A stretch of DNA of 56,273 bases from Mycobacterium gordonae (GTDB taxonomy: Bacteria > Actinomycetota > Actinomycetes > Mycobacteriales > Mycobacteriaceae): NCBI RefSeq assembly GCF_001417955.2, contig NZ_LKTM01000267.1, forward strand, positions 1-56,273, in the 5' to 3' direction. Numbering within the stretch: the first letter of the stretch is position 1; each line of letters opens with the position of its first letter. Of the stretch, positions 47,776-56,273 are shown piece by piece. The position numbers were made by a program, and so were the translations under genes. The notes under the pieces are model-generated. The model was given only the letters and a program-made list of their open reading frames with translations, was not told the origin of the DNA and searched no databases.

Positions 47776-49347
47776 ATGTCGTTTGTGATAGCCGATCCGG
47801 AGATGCTGCTGGCTGCCGCATCTGACCTGGAAGGGATCCGTTCCGGACTGGTCATGGCCAACGTGACGACCGGTCCCGCGACGGCACTCGCGCCGGCGGC
47901 CGCCGACGAGGTGTCCGCGGCCGTTGCGGGAATGTTCGGTGCCTACGGTCGGGAATACCGCGCGCTGAGCGTCCAGGTGGAGGCTTATCACGCCCGGTTT
48001 GTGCAGGCGCTGGCGGCGGGTGCGAATTCGTTCGCGACCGCCGAGGCGGCGAACACCTCGATTCTGCAGTCCCTCGAAGAGCAGCTGCTCAGAGTTGTGA
48101 ACGCGCCCACCCAGTTGCTGTTGGGCCGCCCGTTGATCGGCGACGGCGCCGACGCTTCGGTGGCCGGAGGACGCGGCGGCGACGGCGGGTTGCTGTTCGG
48201 AAATGGCGGCCGCGGGGCGGCCGGTGCCGGTGGCCAGGCCGGGGGTGCCGGTGGGGACGCCGGGTTGTTCGGAAACGGTGGTGCCGGCGGGAACGGCGGC
48301 ACCGGCGCGCCCGGTGGTGCCGGCGGGCGGGCCGGACTGCTGTTGGGCCGGCCCGGAATCGCCGGGCTCCCCGGTAGCATCGCGCCGCCGACACCGGTCG
48401 GCACGGGTGTGTTCTCGCCCTATGTCGACATGACGCTGTGGCCGCAGTTCGACTTCACGGGCGCGAGCCGGATCGGCAGCATCGAAGACGTCACGTTGGG
48501 CTTCATCACCGCCAACTCCGCAGGCCAGCCCGCCTGGGGAGGCTTCGACGCGTACACCATCGGCAACGGCGCCGGGGTGCCGAGCGGCAACCTGCTCTTC
48601 CAGATCAACAGCCAGATGGACGCCATGCGCGCCGCGGGGATCAATGCCACCATCTCGTTCGGCGGCGCGGCCAACCAGGAACTCGCGCTGACCGGCGGGA
48701 CAGCCGCCGAGCTGGCCGCGAAGTACACATCGGTGATGAACGCGTACGGAATTCACAAGCTGGACTTCGATATCGAAGGTGCGGCGCTGGGCGACACCGC
48801 CTCGCTCAAACTTCGTTCGCAGGCGATCGCATCACTGCAGACCACCGGAATCGCCGCTGGCAAGCCGGTGGATGTCTCGTTCACGCTCCCGGTGATGCCG
48901 ACGGGCCTGACCGCCGACGGCCTGCGGGCCGTTCAGATCGCCGTCGACAACCACGTGCAGATCAGCCACGTGAACATCATGGCGATGGACTACTACGACC
49001 CGTCCTTGCCGTACGCCGGAAAGATGGGGGACTACGCGATTCAGGCGGCCACCGCCGTCCACGGCCAATTGGCGACGTTGTACCCGTCCAAGACCAGCGC
49101 GCAGATCTGGTCAATGGTCGACGTGACCCCGATGATCGGCGTCAACGACGACCCAGCCGAGATCTTCAGCCTGGCCGACGCCCAGAAGCTCACCACCTTC
49201 GCCGAGCAGAACAACCTCGGTGGCCTGCACATGTGGTCGGCGAACCGCGACTTCCCGGGCGCCCCGGGTGTGTTGACGAATGTCAGCAGTGGAGTGGCGC
49301 AGAACCCGTGGCAGTTCTCGCAGACTTTCGAGCAATTCGACTCCTGA
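47776..49347 (+). CDS. PE_PGRS protein fused to a GH18 chitinase-like domain
   Basis: 523 residues in three parts. The PE domain (1-about 95: [20 protein letters not shown]) leads to the GRPLIG linker ([15 protein letters not shown], 111-125) and a short PGRS section of GGAGG-type repeats (126-190). Residues about 212-520 form a glycoside hydrolase family 18 domain: [15 protein letters not shown], the SFGG motif (294-297), the catalytic DxDxE at D330-D332-E334 (KLDFDIEG), MAMDYY (402-407) and W487 in LHMWSANRD. The catalytic Glu and its supporting residues are all present. GH18 enzymes cleave beta-1,4-GlcNAc chains by substrate-assisted catalysis. PE export through ESX-5 would place the enzyme at the cell surface. 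ATG 47776 follows CCGGAGGATGCC. Confidence 0.9.
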   Translation: MSFVIADPEMLLAAASDLEGIRSGLVMANVTTGPATALAPAAADEVSAAVAGMFGAYGREYRALSVQVEAYHARFVQALAAGANSFATAEAANTSILQSLEEQLLRVVNAPTQLLLGRPLIGDGADASVAGGRGGDGGLLFGNGGRGAAGAGGQAGGAGGDAGLFGNGGAGGNGGTGAPGGAGGRAGLLLGRPGIAGLPGSIAPPTPVGTGVFSPYVDMTLWPQFDFTGASRIGSIEDVTLGFITANSAGQPAWGGFDAYTIGNGAGVPSGNLLFQINSQMDAMRAAGINATISFGGAANQELALTGGTAAELAAKYTSVMNAYGIHKLDFDIEGAALGDTASLKLRSQAIASLQTTGIAAGKPVDVSFTLPVMPTGLTADGLRAVQIAVDNHVQISHVNIMAMDYYDPSLPYAGKMGDYAIQAATAVHGQLATLYPSKTSAQIWSMVDVTPMIGVNDDPAEIFSLADAQKLTTFAEQNNLGGLHMWSANRDFPGAPGVLTNVSSGVAQNPWQFSQTFEQFDS

Positions 49348-49387
49348 GCTTTCCGTGATCCGGGACACAACCCGCCATGACTTATGA

Positions 49388-50553
<1,166 letters not shown>

Positions 50554-50554
<1 letters not shown>

Positions 50555-53040
50555 TGCGCATTCCCTACAGCTGGCTGCGTGAGGTCGTCTCCGTCGGTGC
50601 GCCGGGTTGGGATGTCGGCCCCGGTGCGCTCGAGCAGGCCTTGGTGCGCATCGGTCACGAGGTGGAAGAGGTCGCCAGGCTCGGCCCGGTCGAGGGCCCG
50701 CTGGCCGTGGGCCGGGTGACCGAGATCGAGGAACTGAGCGGTTTCAAGAAACCCATCCGTGCCTGCCTGGTCGACGTCGGCAACCCCGAGCCACAGGAAA
50801 TCGTCTGTGGCGCAACCAACTTCGCGGTCGGCGACATCGTGGTGGCGGCACTGCCCGGAGCCACCCTGCCCGGGGACTTCACCATCGCCGCGCGCAAGAC
50901 CTACGGGCGCAACTCCAACGGGATGATCTGCTCTGCGGCCGAGCTCGGCCTGGGGGCTGATCATTCCGGGATCCTGGTGCTGCCGCCGGGCACCGCGGAA
51001 CCCGGAGCCGACGCCGCGACGGTGCTGGGACTGGACGACGTGGTCTTCCACCTGGCCATCACCCCCGATCGCGGCTACGGCCTGTCGGTGCGGGGGCTGG
51101 CGCGCGAGATCGCCTGCGCCTTCGACCTCGACTTCGTCGATCCCGCTGTCGTGGAGCCATTGCCGGCCCAGGGTGAGGCGTGGCCGCTGACGGTGGACCC
51201 CGCGACCGGGGTGCGCCGGTTCGCGCTGCGCCCCGTCACCGGGATCGATCCGGCGGCGGTGTCACCGTGGTGGTTGCAGCGCCGGCTGCTGCTGTGCGGC
51301 ATCCGCGCCACCTCACCGGCCGTCGACGTCACCAACTACGTGATGCTTGAACTCGGCCACCCGATGCACGCCCACGACCGCTCCCGCATCGCCGGCGGCT
51401 TCCAGGTGCGCTTTGCGCGGCCCGGGGAGAAGGTCGTCACCCTCGACGACATCGAACGCAAGCTGGAACCGGTCGATGTGCTGATCGTCGACGACGTCGC
51501 GACCGCGGCCATCGGCGGCGTGATGGGTGCCGACAGCACCGAAGTGCGCGCCGACTCGACCGATGTGCTGCTCGAGGCCGCCGTCTGGGATCCGGCTGCG
51601 ATCTCGCGAACCCAACGACGTCTGCACCTGCCCAGCGAGGCGGCGCGCCGCTACGAGCGCGCCGTCGACCCGGCCATCTCGGTAGCCGTGCTCGACCGGT
51701 GCGCCAGGTTGCTCGTCGACATCGCCGGGGGAGTCGCCGAACCCGCCCTGACCGACTGGCGGGGTGACGCGCCGCGGGAGGACTGGTCGCCGCCGGCGAT
51801 CGAGATTTCTGCTGACCTGCCGGACCGCATCGCCGGCGTCGCCTATCCGCCCGGCACCACCGCGCGGCGCCTCACGCAGGTCGGCGCAAGGGTGCGCCAG
51901 GACGGCGGCACGCTGACCGTCACGCCGCCGAGTTGGCGTCCCGACCTGCGCCAACCCGCCGACCTGGTCGAAGAGGTGCTCCGGCTCGAGGGTCTCGAGG
52001 CGATCCCGTCGGTGCTGCCGTCGGCACCTGCGGGGCGCGGACTCACCGCCACCCAGCTCCGGCGACGCGCGATCGGCAAGTCGCTGGCCCTGTCCGGTTA
52101 CGTCGAGATCCTTCCCACGCCCTTCCTGCCGGCCGGCGTGTTCGATCTGTGGGGACTGCCGGCCGAGGATCCGCGGCGCAGCACCACCCACGTCATCAAC
52201 CCACTGGAGGCCGACCGCCCGCAGCTGGCCACCACACTGTTGCCGGCCCTGTTGGAAGCCTTGCACCGCAACGTTTCCCGGGGCCTGGCCGACGTCGCAC
52301 TGTTCGCCGTCGCGCAGGTGGTGCAACCTACCGAGCAGACCCGTGCCGTCGAGCTCATCCCGGTCCACCGGCGTCCCACCGACGCCGAGATCGCCACGCT
52401 GGATGCATCGTTGCCCCGCCAACCGCAGCACGTCGCCGCGGTGCTCGCGGGGTTGCGCGAGCCGCGCGGTCCCTGGGGGCCGGGCCGGGCCGTGGAGGCC
52501 GCGGATGCATTCGAGGCGGTGAGGATCATCGCGCGCGCCAGTGGCGTGGACATCACGCTGCAAGCCGCCCAATACCTGCCGTGGCATCCGGGCCGGTGCG
52601 CTGAGGTCCTCGCCGCCGGCACCGTCGTCGGGTATGCGGGACAACTGCACCCGGCCGTCATCGAACGCGCCGGGCTGCCGAAGGGGACGTGCGCAGTCGA
52701 GCTGAACCTTGACGCCATTCCTGTCGGCGGGGTGCTGCCCGCGCCGCGGGTGTCGCCTTTCCCGGCCGTATTCCAGGACGTCAGCCTGGTGGTGGCGCAG
52801 GACGTCCCCGCCCGAGCGGTCGAGGACGCCGTGCGCGAAGGAGCCGGCGAACTGCTCGAACACCTGCAACTGTTCGATGTCTTCGTCGGCCCGCGGATCG
52901 GCGAGGATCGTAAGTCGCTGACGTTCGCGCTGCGGTTCCGGGCGCCGGATCGCACCCTCACCGAGGACGATGCCACCGCGGCCCGTGATGCCGCGGTGCG
53001 GTGTGCGGCGGAGCGGGTGGGGGCCGAGCTTCGTAGCTGA
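50554..53040 (+). CDS. pheT: Phenylalanyl-tRNA synthetase beta subunit
   Basis: 828 residues. The N-terminal EMAP-like tRNA-binding domain (about 40-155: [27 protein letters not shown]) is followed by B3/B4 editing domains ([35 protein letters not shown]), a B5 domain with [20 protein letters not shown], the inactive synthetase-like core, and a C-terminal FDX-ACB anticodon-binding domain ([20 protein letters not shown]). The editing site removes mischarged tyrosine. ATG 50554 shares its A with the pheS stop (TGATG), so the two are translationally coupled. Confidence 0.97.
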
Positions 53041-53210
53041 GCATCGCTCCCGGGTGGATGACCAGCACATATTGGACTGTCATCGTTGAAATCAGTGCAG
53101 GTGGCGCGGAAATTCCGGGGGTTGTGCCCGGGCTCAACAGCTGCGTAAATTTATCTCGTCAGTTTGCTGAGAGATCCCCCGCTTTCCGGCGCCGTCGGCG
53201 AGGAGCCCGC

Positions 53211-53897
53211 ATGACGAACGTGGCCAGTCAACCGGACAACGTCATCGAGATGGCCGCCGGGGGGACGATTCCGAGCCTGGCCAACCGTTGGTTCGAAATG
53301 CCGACCCGGGACATCTCCGAGGTGCAGTGGGAGCGTTTCCGGTCCTCGATCGCCGAGATCTTCACCGCGTTCGGGATGGACCTGCAGACGCCGGGCACTC
53401 GGGAGACTCCGCAGCGGTTTCTGAAGGCGCTCTACGACATCACCGCCGGCTACGACGGCGACCCGAAGCTTGCGACGAGTTTTCCCACCGAGCACGGCGA
53501 GTCCGGGGAAGCCGCGCCCTCGCAGGTGATCGAGGGGCCGATCGACTTCAACTGCCTCTGCGAGCATCACGCCCTGCCGTTCTTCGGGACCGCGTTCATC
53601 GGTTACATCGCGGGCGACCAGATCATCGGTATCTCGAAGTTGACGCGGCTCGTTCGGCTGTTCGCGCGCCGGTTCACGGTTCAGGAGCGGCTGGGTGAGC
53701 AGATTGCCGACGGCCTGATCGCGCTGATCAACCCGCGCGGCGTGGCTGTGCACCTGGAAGCCGCGCATCTCTGCACCCACCTTCGGGGCGTCGAGGAGCA
53801 TTCGCGGACGACCACGACGGCCTGGCGCGGGGAGTTCGCGGACGCCGATCTGCGCCGCGAGTTCCTCGCCGAGGTGCGTTCGCTGCGCCGCGGATAG
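53211..53897 (+). CDS. GTP cyclohydrolase I (FolE) family paralogue
   Basis: 228 residues. The C-terminal two thirds is a GTP cyclohydrolase I domain: PIDFNCLCEHHALPFFGTAF, IGYIAGDQIIGISKLTRLVR, FARRFTVQERLGEQIADGL and LEAAHLCTHLRGVEEHS. The zinc ligands (Cys and His of CEHH, Cys of HLC) and catalytic His are kept. The N-terminal part is divergent from classical FolE. FolE converts GTP to dihydroneopterin triphosphate for folate; M. tuberculosis has its folE at a distant folate operon, so this is probably a second copy with a separate or modified role. ATG 53211 follows GAGGAG; the longer open frame upstream is rejected. Confidence 0.82.
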   Translation: MTNVASQPDNVIEMAAGGTIPSLANRWFEMPTRDISEVQWERFRSSIAEIFTAFGMDLQTPGTRETPQRFLKALYDITAGYDGDPKLATSFPTEHGESGEAAPSQVIEGPIDFNCLCEHHALPFFGTAFIGYIAGDQIIGISKLTRLVRLFARRFTVQERLGEQIADGLIALINPRGVAVHLEAAHLCTHLRGVEEHSRTTTTAWRGEFADADLRREFLAEVRSLRRG

Positions 53898-53964
53898 CGG
53901 GTTCCCTGCGGCCGTCCGCGAGGCTCGTGGCCGGTCGATTCGCGGGTGGCCGTATGACAAAAAT

Positions 53965-53984
53965 AGATGCAATCAATCGCATCT
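53965..53984. promoter_or_regulatory. Inverted repeat between folE paralogue and PE gene
   Basis: AGATGC-AATCAATC-GCATCT, a six-base perfect inverted repeat with an eight-base spacer in a 248-base gap. It could be an operator for the PE gene or a weak terminator of the folE-like gene; no tract of T follows. Confidence 0.3.
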
Positions 53985-54145
53985 GGTGATCATGCCTGGT
54001 CGCGTCCCGTAGGCTTCCTGCCTGCTGACTTGCGGGATGCTGCCAGTCGGCTGAGCCTTTTGCACATGCGTGCGATATCGGTTTGAATTCATCTCTGCGG
54101 CGGCAGATGACCGCCGGTCACTATCGGGGTAGTGGAGGAGAAGAT

Positions 54146-55597
54146 ATGTCGTACGTGTTTGCGGCTCCGGAGTTGGTCGAGGCCGCGGCCCAGAATCTGG
54201 CGGGGATCAGTTCAGCGTTGGGCCAGGCGACGACGGCGGCTGCGGGTCCCACGACGTCGGTGCTGGCGGCCGGCGCTGACGAGGTCTCGGCGGCGATTGC
54301 GCAACTGTTCGGGACGCACGGCCAGGAATTCCAGGCCATCAGTGCACAGGCCACGGCGTTCCACGACGAGTTCGTCGGACTGCTCAATGCCGGCGCGGGC
54401 GCCTATGCGAGTGCCGAGGCCGCCGGCGCGCAGACGCTGGCCGGTACGAGCCTCGCCGGTTTCGCCGATGCGGTGGCCAGTCCCTACCAGACACTGTTCG
54501 CCAACACGGCCGGCAACGTGCAGGCGCTGAGCGCCGCGCTGGCCGCGAACCCGACGCCGGTGCTGAGCCAGCTGGCCAACAACCTTTCCGGTTACGGGCC
54601 GCAGATCGTCACTGGATTCGCGAACGCGCCGGCCAGCATCGAGGCCGGCTTGAACGCGCTTTCGTCGCTCAACCCGGTGGCCGCGCTGCAGGGGATCGTC
54701 AACCAGCAGATCGGCTTCACCCAAGTGGTCGCCACGTCGCTGCAGAACGCCGGACACGACCTCGTCGCCGGATTCAGCGCGCTGCCGTCCAGCTTCCAGG
54801 CCGCATCTCAGGCGTTTGCCGTCGGTGATGTCACCGGGGGCCTGGAACTGATCGGCGGAGGATTCCTGAACCCATTCTTCTCGGGATTCAACACGGTGAC
54901 CGGAGCTGACGGTGTCGTCACGGTGACGCCCACCGGCGCGATCGGGGATCTGCTGCCCATCGTTGCCATCCCCGGGCAGATGGCACAGAACTTCACCGAT
55001 CTGCTGCCGTTGGGTTCCGTTCCGGCTCAGGTGGCACAGCACTTCACCAACCTGGTGGACACGCTGACGGACACCGGCGTCACGTCGACCGTCGGATTGA
55101 TCGTCGATCCCAACGGCCCGTTCGGCCTCGGGGTGACGATCGACGCTCACATGGGGTTGCCACTGGCACTGGGGATCGAAGCGTTAGGCGCACCCGCCAA
55201 TGGACTGAACGCTCTGGGGGCCAGTGCAACGACATTCGTCAACGCAGTTCAGAGTGAAGATCCGTTCGGCGCCGCGAGCGCTCTGTTCGGTGCGCCCGCA
55301 GCCGTCACGGACGGCTTCCTCAACGGTCAGATGACTTTGCCTATCACCATCGAAGCCCTGGGCGCCCCCACCACCCTCAACCTTCCGCTGAGCGGGCTTC
55401 TCGTTCCTGCGGCTCCGTACACCGCGGTCGTAGATGCCAGCGGGCTGCTAGGGGTTCCGGGGCTGACGTTCAATTCGACCGTGACGGGCACCCCCATCGG
55501 TGGCTTGATTCCAGGCTTGCTGGACTTCCTGCCCCGGAGCCTCGCTGCCGCACTCGGTGCTCCGGCTCCGGTGATCCCACCGCTGTCGCCGATATAG
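54146..55597 (+). CDS. PE family protein with long non-PGRS C-terminus
   Basis: 483 residues. PE domain 1-about 95 ([20 protein letters not shown] to [20 protein letters not shown]). The C-terminal 380 residues are Ala/Gly/Leu-rich without GGAGG repeats and include two similar segments, [16 protein letters not shown] and [16 protein letters not shown]. The ending [30 protein letters not shown] and [16 protein letters not shown] matches the C-terminal pattern of the PE protein at 42661 and of other PE/PPE proteins. Probable ESX-5 substrate at the cell surface. ATG 54146 follows GTGGAGGAG. Confidence 0.88.
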   Translation: MSYVFAAPELVEAAAQNLAGISSALGQATTAAAGPTTSVLAAGADEVSAAIAQLFGTHGQEFQAISAQATAFHDEFVGLLNAGAGAYASAEAAGAQTLAGTSLAGFADAVASPYQTLFANTAGNVQALSAALAANPTPVLSQLANNLSGYGPQIVTGFANAPASIEAGLNALSSLNPVAALQGIVNQQIGFTQVVATSLQNAGHDLVAGFSALPSSFQAASQAFAVGDVTGGLELIGGGFLNPFFSGFNTVTGADGVVTVTPTGAIGDLLPIVAIPGQMAQNFTDLLPLGSVPAQVAQHFTNLVDTLTDTGVTSTVGLIVDPNGPFGLGVTIDAHMGLPLALGIEALGAPANGLNALGASATTFVNAVQSEDPFGAASALFGAPAAVTDGFLNGQMTLPITIEALGAPTTLNLPLSGLLVPAAPYTAVVDASGLLGVPGLTFNSTVTGTPIGGLIPGLLDFLPRSLAAALGAPAPVIPPLSPI

Positions 55598-55740
55598 CCG
55601 CCAGGCAAGGCAGCGGCATCCCGGCGCCAGAATGTATTTTTAGCCGGTTTTGCCACGTGTACACGCACCTCCGACTTAGGCTCCCTCATGCCCTGATGAA
55701 CGTCAGGTGAACTCCGCAACGGAGCGAGGGGAGCCCGCAC

Positions 55741-56273
55741 ATGTCGTACCTGGTTGCTACGCCGGACTTGGTCACCGCGGCCGCGGACAATTTATCGGGC
55801 ATACGCACGGCACTGGGTGCCGCCGCGTCGGCGGCGGCGGGCCCCACGACCGGATTGGCTGTTGCTGCGGGCGACGAGATCTCGGCGGCCATCTCGCAAT
55901 TGTTCGGCAGCTACGGGGAGCAGTTCCAAGCGCTCAACAGGCAGGCGACCGCATTTCACGCGGAGTTCGTGAGTTTGCTGAACGGCGGCGCGGCGGCGTA
56001 CGCCGCGGCCGAAGCCGCCAACTCATCGCCCTTGCAAGCGGTGCTCGACGCGGTGAACGCGCCGACCCAGACGCTGCTGGGACGCCCCCTGATCGGCAAC
56101 GGTGCCAACGGCCAGGACGGAACCGGGGCAAACCCGGGGACCAACGGCGCGCCCGGCGGCATCCTGTACGGCAACGGGGGTAACGGCGGTGCCGGTGGAC
56201 CCACCGGCGGTGCGGGCGGTGCCGGCGGGGCGGCCGGGCTGATCGGCAACGGCGGGATTGGCGGTGCCGGCGG
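55741..56273 (+). CDS. PE_PGRS family protein, cut by window end
   Basis: The 177 visible codons start MSYLVATPDLVTAAADNLSG. The PE domain is followed by [20 protein letters not shown] (the GRPLIG motif that precedes PGRS regions) and the first Gly-rich repeats (GGNGGAGGPTGGAGGAGGAA). The C-terminus lies outside the window, so it is unknown whether it has an extra domain. In M. tuberculosis, PE_PGRS30 follows pheT but on the opposite strand. The sequence before ATG 55741 contains GAGGGGAG. Confidence 0.9.
   Translation, partial: MSYLVATPDLVTAAADNLSGIRTALGAAASAAAGPTTGLAVAAGDEISAAISQLFGSYGEQFQALNRQATAFHAEFVSLLNGGAAAYAAAEAANSSPLQAVLDAVNAPTQTLLGRPLIGNGANGQDGTGANPGTNGAPGGILYGNGGNGGAGGPTGGAGGAGGAAGLIGNGGIGGAG

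Noticed and set aside
51313..53070. 585-codon minus-strand frame opposite pheT
   Set aside because: Shadow of pheT, which has all expected domains in the plus direction.
56150..56273. Tandem Gly-codon repeats as a DNA-level repeat array
   Set aside because: These are the coding repeats of a PGRS region, expected for PE_PGRS genes.

Overview
The window is a chromosomal segment of a Mycobacterium, most likely a slow-growing species. The DNA is high-GC, five PE-family genes are present (two with PGRS-type Gly-rich parts), and the gene order from pdtaR to pheT follows the block I know from M. tuberculosis as Rv1626-Rv1650: pdtaR, thiolase/DUF35 pair, polA, rpsA, coaE, DUF402 gene, uvrB, MFS exporter, capA-like GT-C gene, universal stress protein, MBL hydrolase, uvrA, esterase, lysX, infC-rpmI-rplT, tsnR, DUF2236 gene, adenylate cyclase, Rv1648-like gene, pheST. 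Homology statements come from memory of these families; nothing was searched.

Region 1 (1-3040) is accessory DNA of lower GC. It holds a truncated ISL3-family insertion sequence, about 750 bases without a supportable gene, a two-gene unit (small unknown protein and excisionase-like HTH protein), and a tyrosine integrase next to the 3' end of a tRNA gene with anticodon CAA. This looks like one end of a tRNA-targeted integrative element.

Region 2 (3100-15700) is core genome with insertions. Core genes are pdtaR, the thiolase-like/DUF35 pair, polA, rpsA, coaE and a DUF402 gene. Compared with M. tuberculosis, extra genes appear between them: an ABM-domain gene, a lysophospholipid acyltransferase-like gene between polA and rpsA, and a DUF2889-TetR-SRPBCC-LigD phosphoesterase group. 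Two copies of a palindrome-ended 56-base repeat lie between pdtaR and the thiolase-like gene.

Region 3 (15700-20400) is a signalling/export module: a double-FHA ABC transporter like Rv1747 and, divergently, a receptor Ser/Thr kinase with a Cys-containing outer domain. In M. tuberculosis the comparable pair is Rv1747 and pknF, at another locus.

Region 4 (20400-36550) contains uvrB and uvrA, both with sequences fitting the RecA-NDp (PafBC-type) DNA-damage promoter, a tandem duplicate of an MFS exporter, the capA-like gene, a universal stress protein, an MBL hydrolase, a lipoprotein, a frameshifted YbaB-like gene, a DMT transporter, an AlkZ-related protein and membrane proteins. polA carries a weaker version of the same promoter motif.

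Region 5 (36600-56273) has lysX; infC with a rare AUC start behind a leader that carries a possible leader peptide, a hairpin and an intrinsic terminator; rpmI, rplT and tsnR; two related PE genes; a DUF2236 oxygenase; an adenylate cyclase and its partner; a PE_PGRS protein fused to a GH18 chitinase-like domain; pheS-pheT; a GTP cyclohydrolase I paralogue; and two more PE genes, the last cut by the window end. The PE_PGRS-GH18 fusion is the most striking single gene. The infC leader and the short-armed CAA tRNA are the most striking RNA-level observations.
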